A stretch of 37,972 nt of DNA from Mucidula mucida. Its lineage: Eukaryota; Basidiomycota; Agaricomycetes; Agaricales; Physalacriaceae. Below are positions 1-9,971 of the stretch, piece by piece. Both the position numbers and the translations under genes were made by a program. The number at the start of each line of letters is the position of its first letter. Within the stretch, counting starts at the first letter, position 1. Below the pieces are notes generated by a model. The model saw only the letters and a program-made list of their open reading frames with translations. It ran no database searches and was not told the DNA's origin. Location of the stretch: positions 1 through 37,972 of the forward strand of contig JADNYV010000328.1 of the NCBI GenBank assembly GCA_015501055.1, given 5' to 3'.

Positions 1-409
1 TATCCCAGCCGGGCCATGCGGGGAAGGAAATGTGCAGGTCCTGATATTGGGGTGGCGAGGGCATGCACTTGGGGGGTGTGGTGGTGGTGGTGGTCTAGCG
101 GAGACAAGCAAGGTTAACTTGGATTGATGGATTTAACATGCGGTGCTGTCGAAGTAGCCGTGACCGTTGATGCAAGAGTTTAGATCAGGGCCGGATACGC
201 TTTACCTCCGACTTCCTTCACCGGACTCTTGCCATTACTTGCTCCACGGATAGAACGCTTGTCAAGTAACCTATCTCCGTAAAATTGATTCATTGACAGG
301 AAAAGGTTCGTCTGCTCATGGCGACATCATCTAATCTTTCTCTCATGGTGCCGACCCACCTCTCACCGTAAGTTTTTGACTCTTGACTATCAATACGCCT
401 TTCTCCTAG
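1..409. other. Upstream flank of FunK1 relic, no clear gene
   Basis: No convincing coding exon is visible. A G/T-rich simple-sequence stretch (ggt repeats) lies near 79-94. The last part, about 320-367, weakly resembles the end of the FunK1 exon that precedes the GTPG exon in the other copies. 368-409 looks like the matching intron, with a GTAAGT donor at 368 and a CTCCTAG acceptor at 407-409. Everything upstream is unassigned. Confidence 0.4.
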
Positions 410-925
410 GGAACGCCAGGCTTCATGGCAATCGAATACCAATCAATGCCTGGAGCATCTATTTCTTCCTTCAGCACGACAAATCGCGCGTTGCGACGTG
501 GACAGAACATCGAAGCTCTGGTTGTCCTGTTACATCGTCCATTTCACCCTTAGCATAGAACTATATACACGACAGCGATATCTCAGGATATCTCCCTAGT
601 CCCCACCAGTACGCGATATCGGTTCCTGGGACATTCGGCAATCCATATGAAAATGTTTTGGGACGTTGTACAGCTCACATTACTGAGCGGTTCAAGCGGC
701 TCGCGACATATTAAGTACAAGCAGGTGGAGACGGTCATGTCTTCATGTGTGCGGACAAGGAGTTGTTCCCTCGGGCTACAGTCTGTTTTTTAGGCCATTC
801 TCTGTGCTTTGGAAGGTTCAAACCTGGAGGCTAAGCCTATCAGTCGGGTTACTTCGCTTCAGTTCGCGCTCGCGGCCGCAGGAGACGCGGAGGACGTACG
901 ACCTAAAAAACGCGCTAGATTGTAG
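410..925 (+). pseudogene. FunK1 kinase C-terminal relic (copy E)
   Basis: This is a degenerate last exon of a FunK1-type fungal protein kinase. Right after an intron-like acceptor, the sequence reads GTPGFMAIEYQ, the start of the C-lobe exon in the intact copies of this window. The frame stops at a TAG at 556-558. Similarity returns in other frames: about 715-800 matches the YxQVE and LQSVF segments, and 800-925 reads into GSNLEAKPI and ends with EDVRPKKRARL and a TAG at 923-925. This is the same acidic, nuclear-localisation-like tail (RPSKRAKL) seen in the other copies. Several frameshifts and stops, and the absence of kinase exons upstream, mark it as a dead fragment. It resembles the minus-strand copies D and F more than copies A, B or C. 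Confidence 0.75.
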
Positions 926-1223
926 GCCTCTAAAGGGCGAGCGATGCAAAACGATTTTGATAGAGCCGGTTATGATTATGGATCATCTACACAAGATACA
1001 CTCATCAAGATGATTCCACTCCAAATCAGTTGAAAAAGAGGCCAGAGTCCGGAAGCCTAGTATATTTACAAACAGTGCAGTCTCTCTGAAAACTTCAACG
1101 TCCAGAAAACAAGCAAAGTACAAAAGGGCAGAAGAGAGCACAACCATAAACGGGCGATATCGTACAACAACATTACGGTCCACATAGTAAAAGCAGGACA
1201 GCGGGTTAAATCACTCCCCCGAT
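926..1223. other. Intergenic, nothing recognised
   Basis: The 3' flanks of the FunK1 relic (+) and the CRN-like pseudogene (-) meet here. Short open frames occur, but none has convincing coding character. Confidence 0.4.
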
Positions 1224-1976
1224 CTACTCATCTCCAGTCAGTACCTCCTTGAATCCCTGCCTGAAATCAAACGTGTAGCCGACGACCCGGAACTTGGAAA
1301 GCCTCATATGCGTAATCTCGGTGTGGGACATTGTCAGCTCCTTGCACAGCCGCTCTGGATTGAACTTCTTCAGCTCGGCTAGTGTTTGCTTCGCCTGGAC
1401 AACAAGCTCCTCGACATAATAAGGGTCAGTGCCAACAAGGCAATATAGCACCTCCCATGAGTTAAGCACGTCCAGGTACGCCCGTCGGAGTATAGACAAG
1501 ATTCGAAGCATCGTCGCGAAGTTCCCGCTATGCGAATACAAGAGGTTTGGACGAAGCCAATCTTGTCGTCTGCCACGACAATGGCGTCCACGGCCGCAAA
1601 GCTGGTGGAGATCGGGCGGAGGTAAAGCGGACGCAGTTGGGAGATGTCGGCCTTGCAAGAGAAGTTCTCAGCTTTGCCAATAAGTTCGAGGGTGCCCGCG
1701 ATGGCGCCAGCACCGACCTTCGTCTTTGCCTTCGCCGTTGCGTCCACCTTGGTAGATCGAATGATCCACATCCATAGCACCCAAGTCGCTCTTCTGGCTG
1801 CCAGGGTTGCGCCACCCGTCATCTGGTGTCAAGTATTCAACGTGTTTGAGCAAGGCTGGAGGTTCGTCCAGTAACTCCATCTCTCCAAGGTCACCATTGG
1901 CAGGCCAGAGAGCGTCATGAAGGGGCTTATATAGGTCACTCCAAGAGAATCCGGGCAGAGGGGGCAGCGCGGTCAT
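1224..1976 (-). pseudogene. Frameshifted CRN-like hypothetical gene
   Basis: Three overlapping minus-strand frames together read like one protein. The first runs from ATG 1976 (MTALPPLPGFSWSDLY) to about 1750. The second (about 1750-1550) contains RPLYLRPISTSFAAVDAIVV followed by a FVQTS segment. The third (about 1545-1224) contains HSGNFATMLRILSILRRAYL and ends at the stop at 1224. Changing frame twice within coding-like sequence, with no intron of plausible size at either switch, points to frameshifts. The pattern of YLRP, then a conserved SF.AVDA segment, then a FVQT strand followed by H, resembles the C-terminal part of basidiomycete Crinkler-like (CRN/RHS-type) proteins. That family link is weak. 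The gene lies head to head with the 242-aa orphan at 2152, about 175 bp apart, so they may share a promoter. Confidence 0.45.
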
Positions 1977-2151
1977 GGCAGTGAGTGGTCTCAAGTTGTT
2001 GACAGGTATTTGAGTCAATCGAGCTGGTTCTCATTAGAGTCGCAAAGGCACACGCCAATATTGGGACCTTCAGTGACACATCCCTTTTCGCACAGCGAGG
2101 AAAGTCTCCATTAATTTCAGCCCTGAATCTGAATCTCAACCACCTACACTC

Positions 2152-2989
2152 ATGCCATCACTCGTGCCCAACACGTTCCCGCCCAGGAATATGTCGATGG
2201 ACGAGGCAGTCGCGCAAGGATTCTTCTTTGCTAAAGTATACTTGGAAAACGCCCATGCGATGACCCAGAGGTCAAGTGAGCGCGATGAGCTGTTCGCAGC
2301 GCTCCAGCCTGCGATCAAAGAAAGCGCGTCCATCCCACTTGCCTTCGACCCGTTCGCCGCTGGGACAGATAAGCTTCAGGTGCAAGCCGCTCTCGCTCAG
2401 TACGATGCGTATCTGCGGACAGTGCCAACTACCATCGGGGAGTACGTAGTCTCGTTTGGCAATTGGATCTTTGCTCGCTCATGCTGATATCCTTGGCAGT
2501 TACGCGTGTCACTGCTTCTATGCCTTCTCCGCGTCTGTTCTTTTCTCAGAGACGTATGTTGATTGGAAGAGCGATGCCGCTCACATTGCTTATTCGTTGC
2601 GGTTGATCGAACTGTGAGGGCAATGTCAGTTTTGAGCAGTGGCTCTGACTCAAAAGATAAGTAGTACTTCGAATTGGGTTCTTAAACATCGTCCTTCCGC
2701 TCCAGCCTCACTAGACTACACCCTGCAGAGAGTCCTGGGACCTAATCGTGCTGCTATCATCATGCCTGCACCATACCACTTCCTTACTGTCAAGTTCCGT
2801 CATTCATGGCACGGTAACTGGCACGTCGCTGGTATCAAGCAATCTGAAGGTCCTCCAGTCTTCTCCGTATCCTGCAGTAGATCTCCTCAGGTGCTCGAGA
2901 TGGACGAAGATGATCTCTTCGACGTACTGTCAGAGAGTGAGATAATTGACGGTGATGGCGAGCGTGGCGAGGATCGCATCCAGAAGTAA
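2152..2989 (+). CDS. Orphan protein, 242 aa, three exons
   Basis: The exons are 2152-2441, 2500-2613 and 2665-2989. The first intron (2442-2499) has a GTACGT donor and CAG acceptor. The second (2614-2664) starts GTGAGG, contains a CTGAC branch-like motif and ends TAG. Phases agree and give 729 nt, or 242 residues. Without the second intron, exon 2 would stop at 2615-2617. The protein is soluble-looking, with a helical N-terminal half (MSMDEAVAQGFFFAKVYLEN), a Cys/aromatic segment near the exon 1-2 junction (YACHCFYAFSASVLF), and an acidic C-terminus (MDEDDLFDVLSESE). No known domain, signal peptide or membrane segment is recognised. It starts about 175 bp from the divergent CRN-like pseudogene. 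Confidence 0.6.
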
Positions 2990-3361
2990 TAATATATCTT
3001 CGGTCGTTCGGAATTCTTTCGCGTTCTCAAGCCATCGTGTATTAAAACTACTACGGCAATGTTTGTATTATTGTAACTTGATATCCACAATTGTGGCACA
3101 TCGGGTGGCTCTCGATAAAAAGGTAAGTCCGGAAATTTCGAGAGCTTCTACTGTTACGCACTCAGGAATGAGAAGTTGCTTTCTGTGTGAACCTTTTTCC
3201 AAGAATGTCACAGAAGACTTGAAATATCGCAAGTGGGAACTTAAAATCATAGGCTTGGGATATTCTGAAAATGCTTGTAAATTTGGTCTAAGCTCTAAAC
3301 TATAATGACTATTAGTGTAATATATACGTATGATAGTATGGTAGCCTTTGTGGTAAACTTG
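2990..3361. other. Convergent intergenic region
   Basis: AT-rich sequence lies between the ends of the orphan gene (+) and the RNase H/zinc-knuckle gene (-). It probably holds the two 3' UTRs. No further gene was recognised. Confidence 0.4.
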
Positions 3362-5523
3362 TCAAAACTGCCAGACCTTTGTGGGTCCAAACCCCTCAGG
3401 CATTTCGAACGAAGGACAGTTGTCCGCCTCATGTTCGACCTGGCCACACCAAGCGCACCATGACCTGTTTGTGCAAGTGAGTTTCTGTCCGTCCACGGTG
3501 ACTTCAAAGCTGAAGAATGATTCCAGCACGTCTGCGCGTTTGGACGTCGTGAAAGTCCCGACCATAGAGCTTCCGAAGCCTCCGCCTTCAAGTGCGACAC
3601 GATTGATGCTCTGAACAGATACGGAAGCAGACAACGATAACGTCGACGCGACCTTGTCCTCCTTAATGACCAAAGGAACATTACGAACGATGAAACCTCT
3701 TTCCAGGGGCAACTTTGTCGATGCAAGCCAGGCGTGGACATAAATCCCCGTATATCTACCAGAAAAAGGTTCCAGAGATATGCATGCTTGAAGTCCGCTT
3801 CGGAGGAACGAATCGCAGACGTTGAATGTCGGCGCCACTTCTACGAGGTACATGTGTCCGCTGAGAGATGGGTGCTGGACCGTGACAATGGTCGTGAATT
3901 CGACGTTCAAGTCCTCCCTTATGAATTTGGAGATGCCCGCCTCGGTCCAGACCTGCGAAAGTTCGTTGACGGGGACGAAGGCAAAGGCGATGACCGGTCG
4001 GCGCGCTTGATCCATGTGGGATGCCATAGTCGATTCTGTCCAGCCAACGAGGTGGTCAACCCCTAGACCTTCGGTACTTGGCCAATCCCCGAGGACGACG
4101 CGTAGCTCGCTGATGATCGTTTTATTGCGTTCAGCTATATCCTCACCACTGAGTTGGGGTAGAGCAGCATTTTCGTCGGTCTCGTCGAGCTCGGCATTAG
4201 ATCCGTTCGACGACTGGAAAAGAGAGAATTAGTTCTGATGCTTCAACACCTGGCGAAATCCATAGTACCTGGCTTTCCGAATCGGATGTCACAGAGTCCT
4301 GGCTGCCCTGGCGCGCTATTCGCTCACTTGGACTCTGCTCCCGCGACTCCGTTGAACTCGAGGCTGTTTTTTTATGTGAGAGGAAAAGGAACGACGTAGG
4401 CGCAAACTCACATGATTCTTCCGATTCTGAATGATCTGCACATTCAATGGTGTTCGTCCGCTTTGATACTCCTGAGCTATAGATTGGAGTTGACTTGTCT
4501 GATCCTCGTTGAAAAGAAATGCGTACCTAGTGTTGAGCCTCTGCTTCTTTGACTTTATAACATCATCGCTGCCACGCGAGTCGACCGAAGATGAAGACGC
4601 CGTTCGGCTTCGTTTCTGTCCGCGTAGAGTGACTGTCTGGGTTGCAGAGTCCCTGGCTTCAGCTCTCGAGGACGACTTCACTTGTTCTCTAGCCATTACT
4701 TGAGGCGTCCAATTCCTTAGTGACGAGGTGAGCTCTTTCCATTGACGGTCAGGCCGTGGTGATTTGTTAGCCCCCTTGCTAGCAAGTATGTGTGCGCCCT
4801 CATTCCCTACAATTCCAGTATGCCCGGGTACCCATTCCAACGTAATCTGAACATTTTTGCATACCAGTGCGTTCCGTTTGAGGGCACTGATATATCAAAT
4901 AAGAGGCTTGAATTTCTGGTTGCCCCTCTTGTGGGGATGGAGCATGGTGATCTCTAGAGCGGCGCGAGATTAGTCATTTCGACAAACAAACCATAAAGTA
5001 GATACCTATGACAGCAGTGAGACTGTCTGTCTTCACAATGAAGTGGGTGCCCTTGGCAACACTTTCACATTCCTTATGAGCATTGATTTCTTCTAGAAAA
5101 GCAATCAAAGCCTCGTGAAGATAGTATGAGTACTGCATGCAAGAACGGTAGCATGGTAACGTACCTGCAATTCGGCAATGTTGACGTCTGGGTCACCCCA
5201 ACATCTTGCAAACAAATTCCTGTTACAGGAGATGAATACGAAAAGGCAATCTCCAGATTTCTGGCAGCCACGATTCACCTCGCGTCATTGCATCCCCACC
5301 ACACTCCCACTCCACCTCGAGGCACCTGTCCGGGAATTTTGTTGTTCTCTTTCAGGCTTCCGTCGATGAAGACCTCTACGCGTTGGGTAAGGACAACTAG
5401 CGGATCGCGGTCCATGTGCAAGGCGAAGGTGTACACGTGATCGATTTTTTGCCCTTTTGGCCACGTACACAACCGGAGTCCCGGACCGTTTGGGAAGCGC
5501 CTTTCGTTCCTTCGAGCGCGCAT
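3362..5523 (-). pseudogene. RNase H - zinc knuckle gene with one in-frame TGA
   Basis: Six exons: 5523-5279, 5219-5165, 5111-5006, 4953-4412, 4346-4269, 4213-3362, totalling 1878 nt (625 codons plus stop) with all phases consistent. Exons 1-4 encode an RNase H type-1 fold: VFIDGS with Asp54, AELQ with Glu98, KTDS with Asp129, then WVPGHTGIVGNEGAHILA, where the usual fourth Asp is His190. A Ser-rich basic linker with a KKQR patch follows. The C-terminal domain, about 215 residues, ends in a CX2CX4HX4C zinc knuckle (about residues 595-608). The only break is TGA at 4897-4895 (codon 155); the paralogue at 28681-30561 has CGA (Arg) there, so a single C-to-T change is likely. The order RNase H then zinc knuckle is the reverse of the LINE order of Gag then RT/RNase H, and there are five introns, so this looks like a host (domesticated) gene rather than a live element. 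Whether it is dead or read through cannot be seen. Confidence 0.7.
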
Positions 5524-6340
5524 GCACAGCTACACCTCAAATGGGCTTTACCGTCAGATGCTATCCTATCAAGTCATGCAACGCATTCAATATTTCCTTC
5601 AGCGTATTGACTGTACACTTAACTTTTCTTTAACAATCCCCCCTCATGCATCATGTGTTGTTCCTCTAGGTCTGAATTCCGATACATCGAGTCGAACCCG
5701 GCAACCTCCACTCTCTGCTTGAGCCGTCCGTTCATTTACTTGTCATCATGGACGACGCTTACCGCTATTGTGCGGCATTCGCCTTATACTGAATTCGAAG
5801 GATCAAATGTGCGTTGGACCTAACTAAGTATCATGAACTTTCTGCTCTGGGCGCGCTCGTCGGAGCACATTTGCCTGTTTAGAGTTTAATATTGCGCATG
5901 GATCCACGCTACGAACGGTGTCCACCAAGTTGAGCTAAGGTAGGAGTAGATTTCATATTATTCACCGTCGAGCTGACCGGTCTCCAGCTATTCTCTGACC
6001 GAACTTCCCCCTTCGAGGAGATGCCTTTCATTTCTGAATCGAAAAGACGTTGCGCTCCTCCGCCTGCGGATGCTCGGACTCTCTGTTCGATGATGCGGCA
6101 TGGCCTCCAAAGTACCTAGTCCTTGGTTTGAAACGACCTCTTGACCGTTTTCTGGAACTGAATGTGCTTTTTTTAGGACTCGTCTAAAGCCTAGAGTCAG
6201 AGACCGTCGTGTGAAGGAGCGGTGCGTTACGGAAGGCCGAGACTAGAAAGTCGCGCTTCCTTAAGCTCGACGAGTCTCGGCCGAGCGCCTGTCCCGGATT
6301 TAACGCCCGGATCAGTGGGACTGAGAGGTGCCACAACGAG
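5524..6340. other. Intergenic, nothing recognised
   Basis: This region lies upstream of the RNase H gene and of the MITE. No exon, RNA gene or repeat was recognised on either strand. Confidence 0.35.
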
Positions 6341-6349
6341 ATTGTAGAG

Positions 6350-6381
6350 GACCCCCGAAAATACTACCAAATGTATGATCC
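6350..6381 (+). repeat. Left terminal inverted repeat of MITE 1
   Basis: A 32-bp sequence perfectly inverted at about 6785-6816. Confidence 0.85.
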
Positions 6382-6784
6382 CTGTGCGGATAAAAATTGA
6401 ACTTTTTGAGACTATGTTTGGTACCTTTCCGGATAAAAATCGAGCTTTTTGGAGAAAAGGTCTGAGTCCATGTGCGGATAAAATTTGGGCATCTGGAGAG
6501 GTCTGATGTCAAGTGCGGATAAGATTTTGGGTGGGCTGAAGGAGACTAAAGGCTCTGATCCCCGGCAAGGGTCACCAGCTTTTACGTCCCTCTACGTGAT
6601 TTTGTGCTGAAACAACAATTTTGCGCGATTCTTGAGCAAAATTTGGCATTTTTTCGGTCTCCGAGGACCCTGCGCCACACAAGGGTCTGGTACATTGTGC
6701 GGATAAAAATCCAGTATCTGGCAAGGTCTGGTACAAAGTGCGGATACACCTTCCTTTTTGGGATCCGGATAAGAATTTGGGCCA

Positions 6785-6816
6785 GGATCATACATTTGGT
6801 AGTATTTTCGGGGGTC
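6785..6816 (-). repeat. Right terminal inverted repeat of MITE 1
   Basis: Exact inverted copy of 6350-6381. The right end then continues with ctg before the attgtagag duplication. Confidence 0.85.
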
Positions 6817-6828
6817 CTGATTGTAGAG

Positions 6829-7362
6829 CAGCTACATACAAGATACATGAGGTCTTTGCTTCAATGAATCAGCGGTCCAGATTTCTATGTACTGGAATCA
6901 TCGCCGGTTTACACCTAGATTGACAGGCTGAAAACGTATGGCATATTCTTGCGGCGTTGAGTATTCCAAATTCCTCAAAGACTTGCGAAGCTTGCGGCAG
7001 TACACGGACTTTGAACGGGTCGGAAAGACAACGGACCGCCGTCGACGGAGGTGGTGGGAAGACTATTGTCGATGATGAACCGCTTTGGAGGGCATGAAGC
7101 CGACACAAGAACGACGAGCAATTAGCGTAATCGGCCAGACAACTGGCAATCGAGGCAGACCGAGCCTTGGGTGAGTAGAGCGACCGGCATTAGGCGCAGC
7201 CAATCGGCTTCACAGGGATTCGTGGACACGTGATACATAACATGTGAAATGAAAGTAGGGCTTCCCCGCTCCCCACATTGAAACTTTGCTTTCGACCTCC
7301 ACGACGACGACAAGCGCAGCGCACATAACGACGACCACTGCGCGACCACTGATGAGCCAAGG
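6829..7362. other. Upstream region of the PDK-type kinase gene
   Basis: It holds the 5' flank and probably the promoter of the kinase gene at 7363. A 79-codon minus-strand frame at 6869-7108 could be the start of a divergent gene cut off by MITE 1, but no family was recognised and it may be chance. Confidence 0.3.
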
Positions 7363-8904
7363 ATGTCTGCCTTGTTCCGTATAACGCCCAGTCTATGGGA
7401 CAAGATACACCACTTTGCGTCATTCCCACAAACGGGAGGTAGGCAACCCTATTGCCTGCTTTTTCCAGCTTTAATGTACATTAGTTTCTCTGCAGCAGAT
7501 GGTGCTTTTTGGTCAGAATCCATCGCAGGGGACATTGTTGAAAGCGAGCCAATTTTTAGCGGGTATGTCGTGTGCGCCAACGACCGGAATATGACTCACT
7601 CGTCTTGCAGAGGAATTGCCTGTGCGCCTAGCACATCGAGTCAAGGAACTGGATGAATTGCCTCATAGCTTGAGCGACATGCCGTCGATAAAAAAGGTCA
7701 AGAACTGGTATGCCCAGTCGTTTGAGGTGCGCACAACTGATGGATATGGAATGTTGGCTCATCATTGTTTGTAGGAACTTATAACATTTCCTCCGGTAAA
7801 TTTGCCTCCAGACGTGCGGCGCGCGCTTAATGGCACCTCATCGGACGGCTCCCTATTACCTGAGCCCACTCCCAATCCTTCTCTTGCCCAGATGGTCGAA
7901 GATTACGCCAACAATCCTCATCTACACACGTCGTTCAACTCCGCAGCACACCCTCCAGCAAAGAGTGGCAATGGCTTCAATAAGCTCAAGCTTCGTGTTC
8001 CCATGGAGCGGCGCTATTTCTCTCCACCATCATCCTTGTCTCTTCCTCCGCAGGTGCAGGACTACAATGCTCGATTTACAAAAACCCTGGAGCAAATCAA
8101 GACACGGCACGACCCCACTGTCACTACCGTCGCGCAAGGTGTACTCGAGTGGAAACGGAGTCGCAACGCACCGAACATTGGATTGGACGTTCAAGCGTGG
8201 CTCGACCGTTTCTATATGTCGCGTATCGGCATTCGGTTCCTCATTGGACAACACATCGCTCTCAACAGCCAGGGCTCTCACCAGGACTACGTAGGTATCA
8301 TATGCACGAACGCCAACGTGCACGATATTGTGCAGGAGTCGATTGAGAATGCGCGGTTTGTGTGTGAAGAACACTACGCGATGTTCCGCGGCCCGCCTGT
8401 CCAGCTCATATGTCCACCGCACCTAGAGTTCGCCTACGTGCCGGGACATTTGTCGCACATCGTCTTTGAGTTATTGAAAAACTCGCTGCGGGCGGTGGTG
8501 GAGAGGTTTGGCGTGGATTGCGAGAATTACCCACCGATCAAGGTTGTTGTTGTGGAGGGTACGGAGGACATCACCATCAAGATTAGCGATGAGGGAGGTG
8601 GGATACCGAGAAGCGCTATACCGTTGATCTGGACGTATATGTATACGACCATGGAGGGACAGGGTGTAGCTGAGGATTTCAACGCTAGTGACTTCAAGGC
8701 CCCAATGGCTGGCTTTGGGTACGGTTTACCGCTGTCGAGATTGGTGAGTACCCATTCTTCCATCGCTGTCTTTCATAAATAACATATTTTCAGTATGCCA
8801 GATACTTTGGGGGTGATCTGAGGTTGATTGCGATGGATGGGTTCGGGACAGATGTATATATTCACTTGAACAGGCTTTCCAGTAGTAGGGAGCCCTTGCC
8901 TTAG
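7363..8904 (+). CDS. Mitochondrial PDK/BCKDK-type protein kinase
   Basis: This gene encodes a histidine-kinase-like Ser kinase that would phosphorylate and switch off the pyruvate or branched-chain 2-oxoacid dehydrogenase complex in the mitochondrial matrix. The exons are 7363-7438, 7485-7562, 7611-7726, 7775-8743 and 8794-8904. Their 1350 nt give 449 residues, the usual family size. The N-terminal segment WDKIHHFASFPQTGVSL and the stretch FYMSRIGIRFLIGQH are family hallmarks. The GHKL ATPase core follows, with an N box (HIVFELLKNSLRA), a G1 box (DEGGGIP) and a G2 box (GFGYGLPLSR). The last exon carries the conserved YARYFGGDL and the GTDVYIHL strand. All key boxes are present, so it should be active. 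No obvious cleavable presequence precedes the domain. The sequence alone does not settle whether it is a PKP1-type, PKP2-type or BCKDH kinase. Confidence 0.92.
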
Positions 8905-8956
8905 ACCTACACTACATCCTATCAAAAAATGTGTATATAATAGTCTGCTTCATATA

Positions 8957-9015
8957 CAGCACCTTGCAAAGCAATGTGCACTCTCCACACTTTGCTCCGC
9001 TCGGGAATTCTGCTC
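8957..9015 (+). repeat. Left inverted arm of MITE 2
   Basis: It pairs with about 9230-9287 over roughly 60 bp with a few mismatches. Confidence 0.7.
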
Positions 9016-9229
9016 AGGGTTGAGCCCAATTAGGAAGGTAATTCTACGCGCGATGTACAACGAAACCGTTGACGCGACCACACCGACTCTAGAAGTCCTA
9101 AGATAAGTTGAATGTTATAGTAAGGGTCTCTTGCCAGCTTCTGGTATGCTGCACCTTCAAGAACTGTGAGCATACACACAAGATTCGAATGAGATTCATT
9201 TCAGTAACTAGGTTACACGTCCGGGCCTG

Positions 9230-9287
9230 AGCAGAAATGCTGAGCGGAGCAAACTGTGGAGAGTGCACATTGCTTTGCAAGGTGCTG
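9230..9287 (-). repeat. Right inverted arm of MITE 2
   Basis: Inverse of 8957-9015. The first roughly 33 bp from the tip are exact. Confidence 0.7.
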
Positions 9288-9289
9288 TA

Positions 9290-9971
9290 TCTGCAACTTG
9301 CACCACATACGCATACGTGGCCCGCTCAAGTCAATCCCATCGAAGCACTCTTCCTCACTCATACGCTCGTGCACGTTGATCCCGCTCGTCGGGACACAAA
9401 ACGTTATCGATGATTTCGATCGTTCATCCTGGTGATAAATTGTGTTCGTTGGTTAGGACAACCGGGCTGCATCTCGACACCGATGTAGTAAAGTACGCCG
9501 AGAGTACCCTGTTTACTAGGAAGGCGTATCAGTTGCATAACACTATGGTATTCAAGATCAAGTCGACATGAGGCAATATAAAAATAGCTGCCTTTCCTAC
9601 TTTTGAGCTTTCGATCATGATCGACAGTGACACGCAATTTGCTCTTGTCGGAGACCACCATCATGCAGATTGTTATTCGCACATCGGACCTCGATGTAGG
9701 AACTGGGTAAAGCAGGAATACAACACATAGACGCCCAAGCCCTTGCCACGCTCAGGGGAGCTTCCGGATTTGGATAGCACGGCAACCGTGGGTTCCCCGT
9801 TTCCTCTCTTGCCTCTGTACTTATACCTGTGACAGCTCGACACCTAATTCCGGATCTCTCTCTTGTTTCAGCATCCATCCAGCACTACTCTGCGTTCAGC
9901 CTGACTTGTTCATATCCACTTATAACCAACTTATCGGCTTGGACTGTTATCATTATTCTTCAACATTATCT
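9290..9971. other. Intergenic between MITE 2 and metacaspase 1
   Basis: It contains the 5' flank of metacaspase 1. A minus-strand 92-codon frame starting with ATG at 9682 and ending at 9404 is the only longer frame. It matches no family I recognise and has no splice or paralogue support, so it is not called as a gene. Confidence 0.3.

Larger units (their letters stand above)
6347..6819. mobile_element. MITE-like element 1 with GCGGATAA repeats
   Basis: The ends are inverted repeats: 6350-6381 (gacccccgaaaatactacca, continuing to gatcc) and its exact reverse complement at about 6785-6816. The flanking direct repeat attgtagag occurs at 6341-6349 and 6820-6828. Because the element's first bases resemble the flank, the true duplication is 6-9 bp. 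A length of 8-9 bp would fit hAT or Mutator-like superfamilies. The inside is non-coding and made of degenerate units with the core GTGCGGATAAAAAT, seen near 6386, 6434, 6473, 6512, 6697, 6738 and 6763, usually next to a GGTCTGGTAC- or TTTGGG-like stretch. There is no transposase, so it is non-autonomous. Confidence 0.75.
8957..9287. mobile_element. MITE-like element 2 with TA duplication
   Basis: A 331-bp element begins CAGCACCTTGCAAAGC and ends with its inverse GCTTTGCAAGGTGCTG. It is flanked by TA at 8955-8956 and 9288-9289. The inverted arms extend about 60 bp inward with a few mismatches (left arm to about 9015, right arm from about 9230). TA duplication and CAG/CTG ends fit a non-autonomous Tc1/mariner-type element. 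It lies about 50 bp after the kinase stop, probably within or near its 3' UTR. No transposase frame lies inside. Confidence 0.75.

Noticed and set aside
4861..4953. Alternative acceptor that would skip the TGA in the RNase H gene (after atatcag near 4888)
   Set aside because: It joins the upstream exon to the wrong frame, so the WVPGH motif would be lost.
5680..5715. tRNA-like T-loop (GTTCGA) on the minus strand
   Set aside because: The flanking bases do not pair into a T-stem, and no anticodon arm or acceptor stem can be found.
9404..9682. 92-codon minus-strand frame
   Set aside because: It has an ATG start but no homologue in the window, no motif and no splice support. It is not distinguishable from chance in intergenic sequence.
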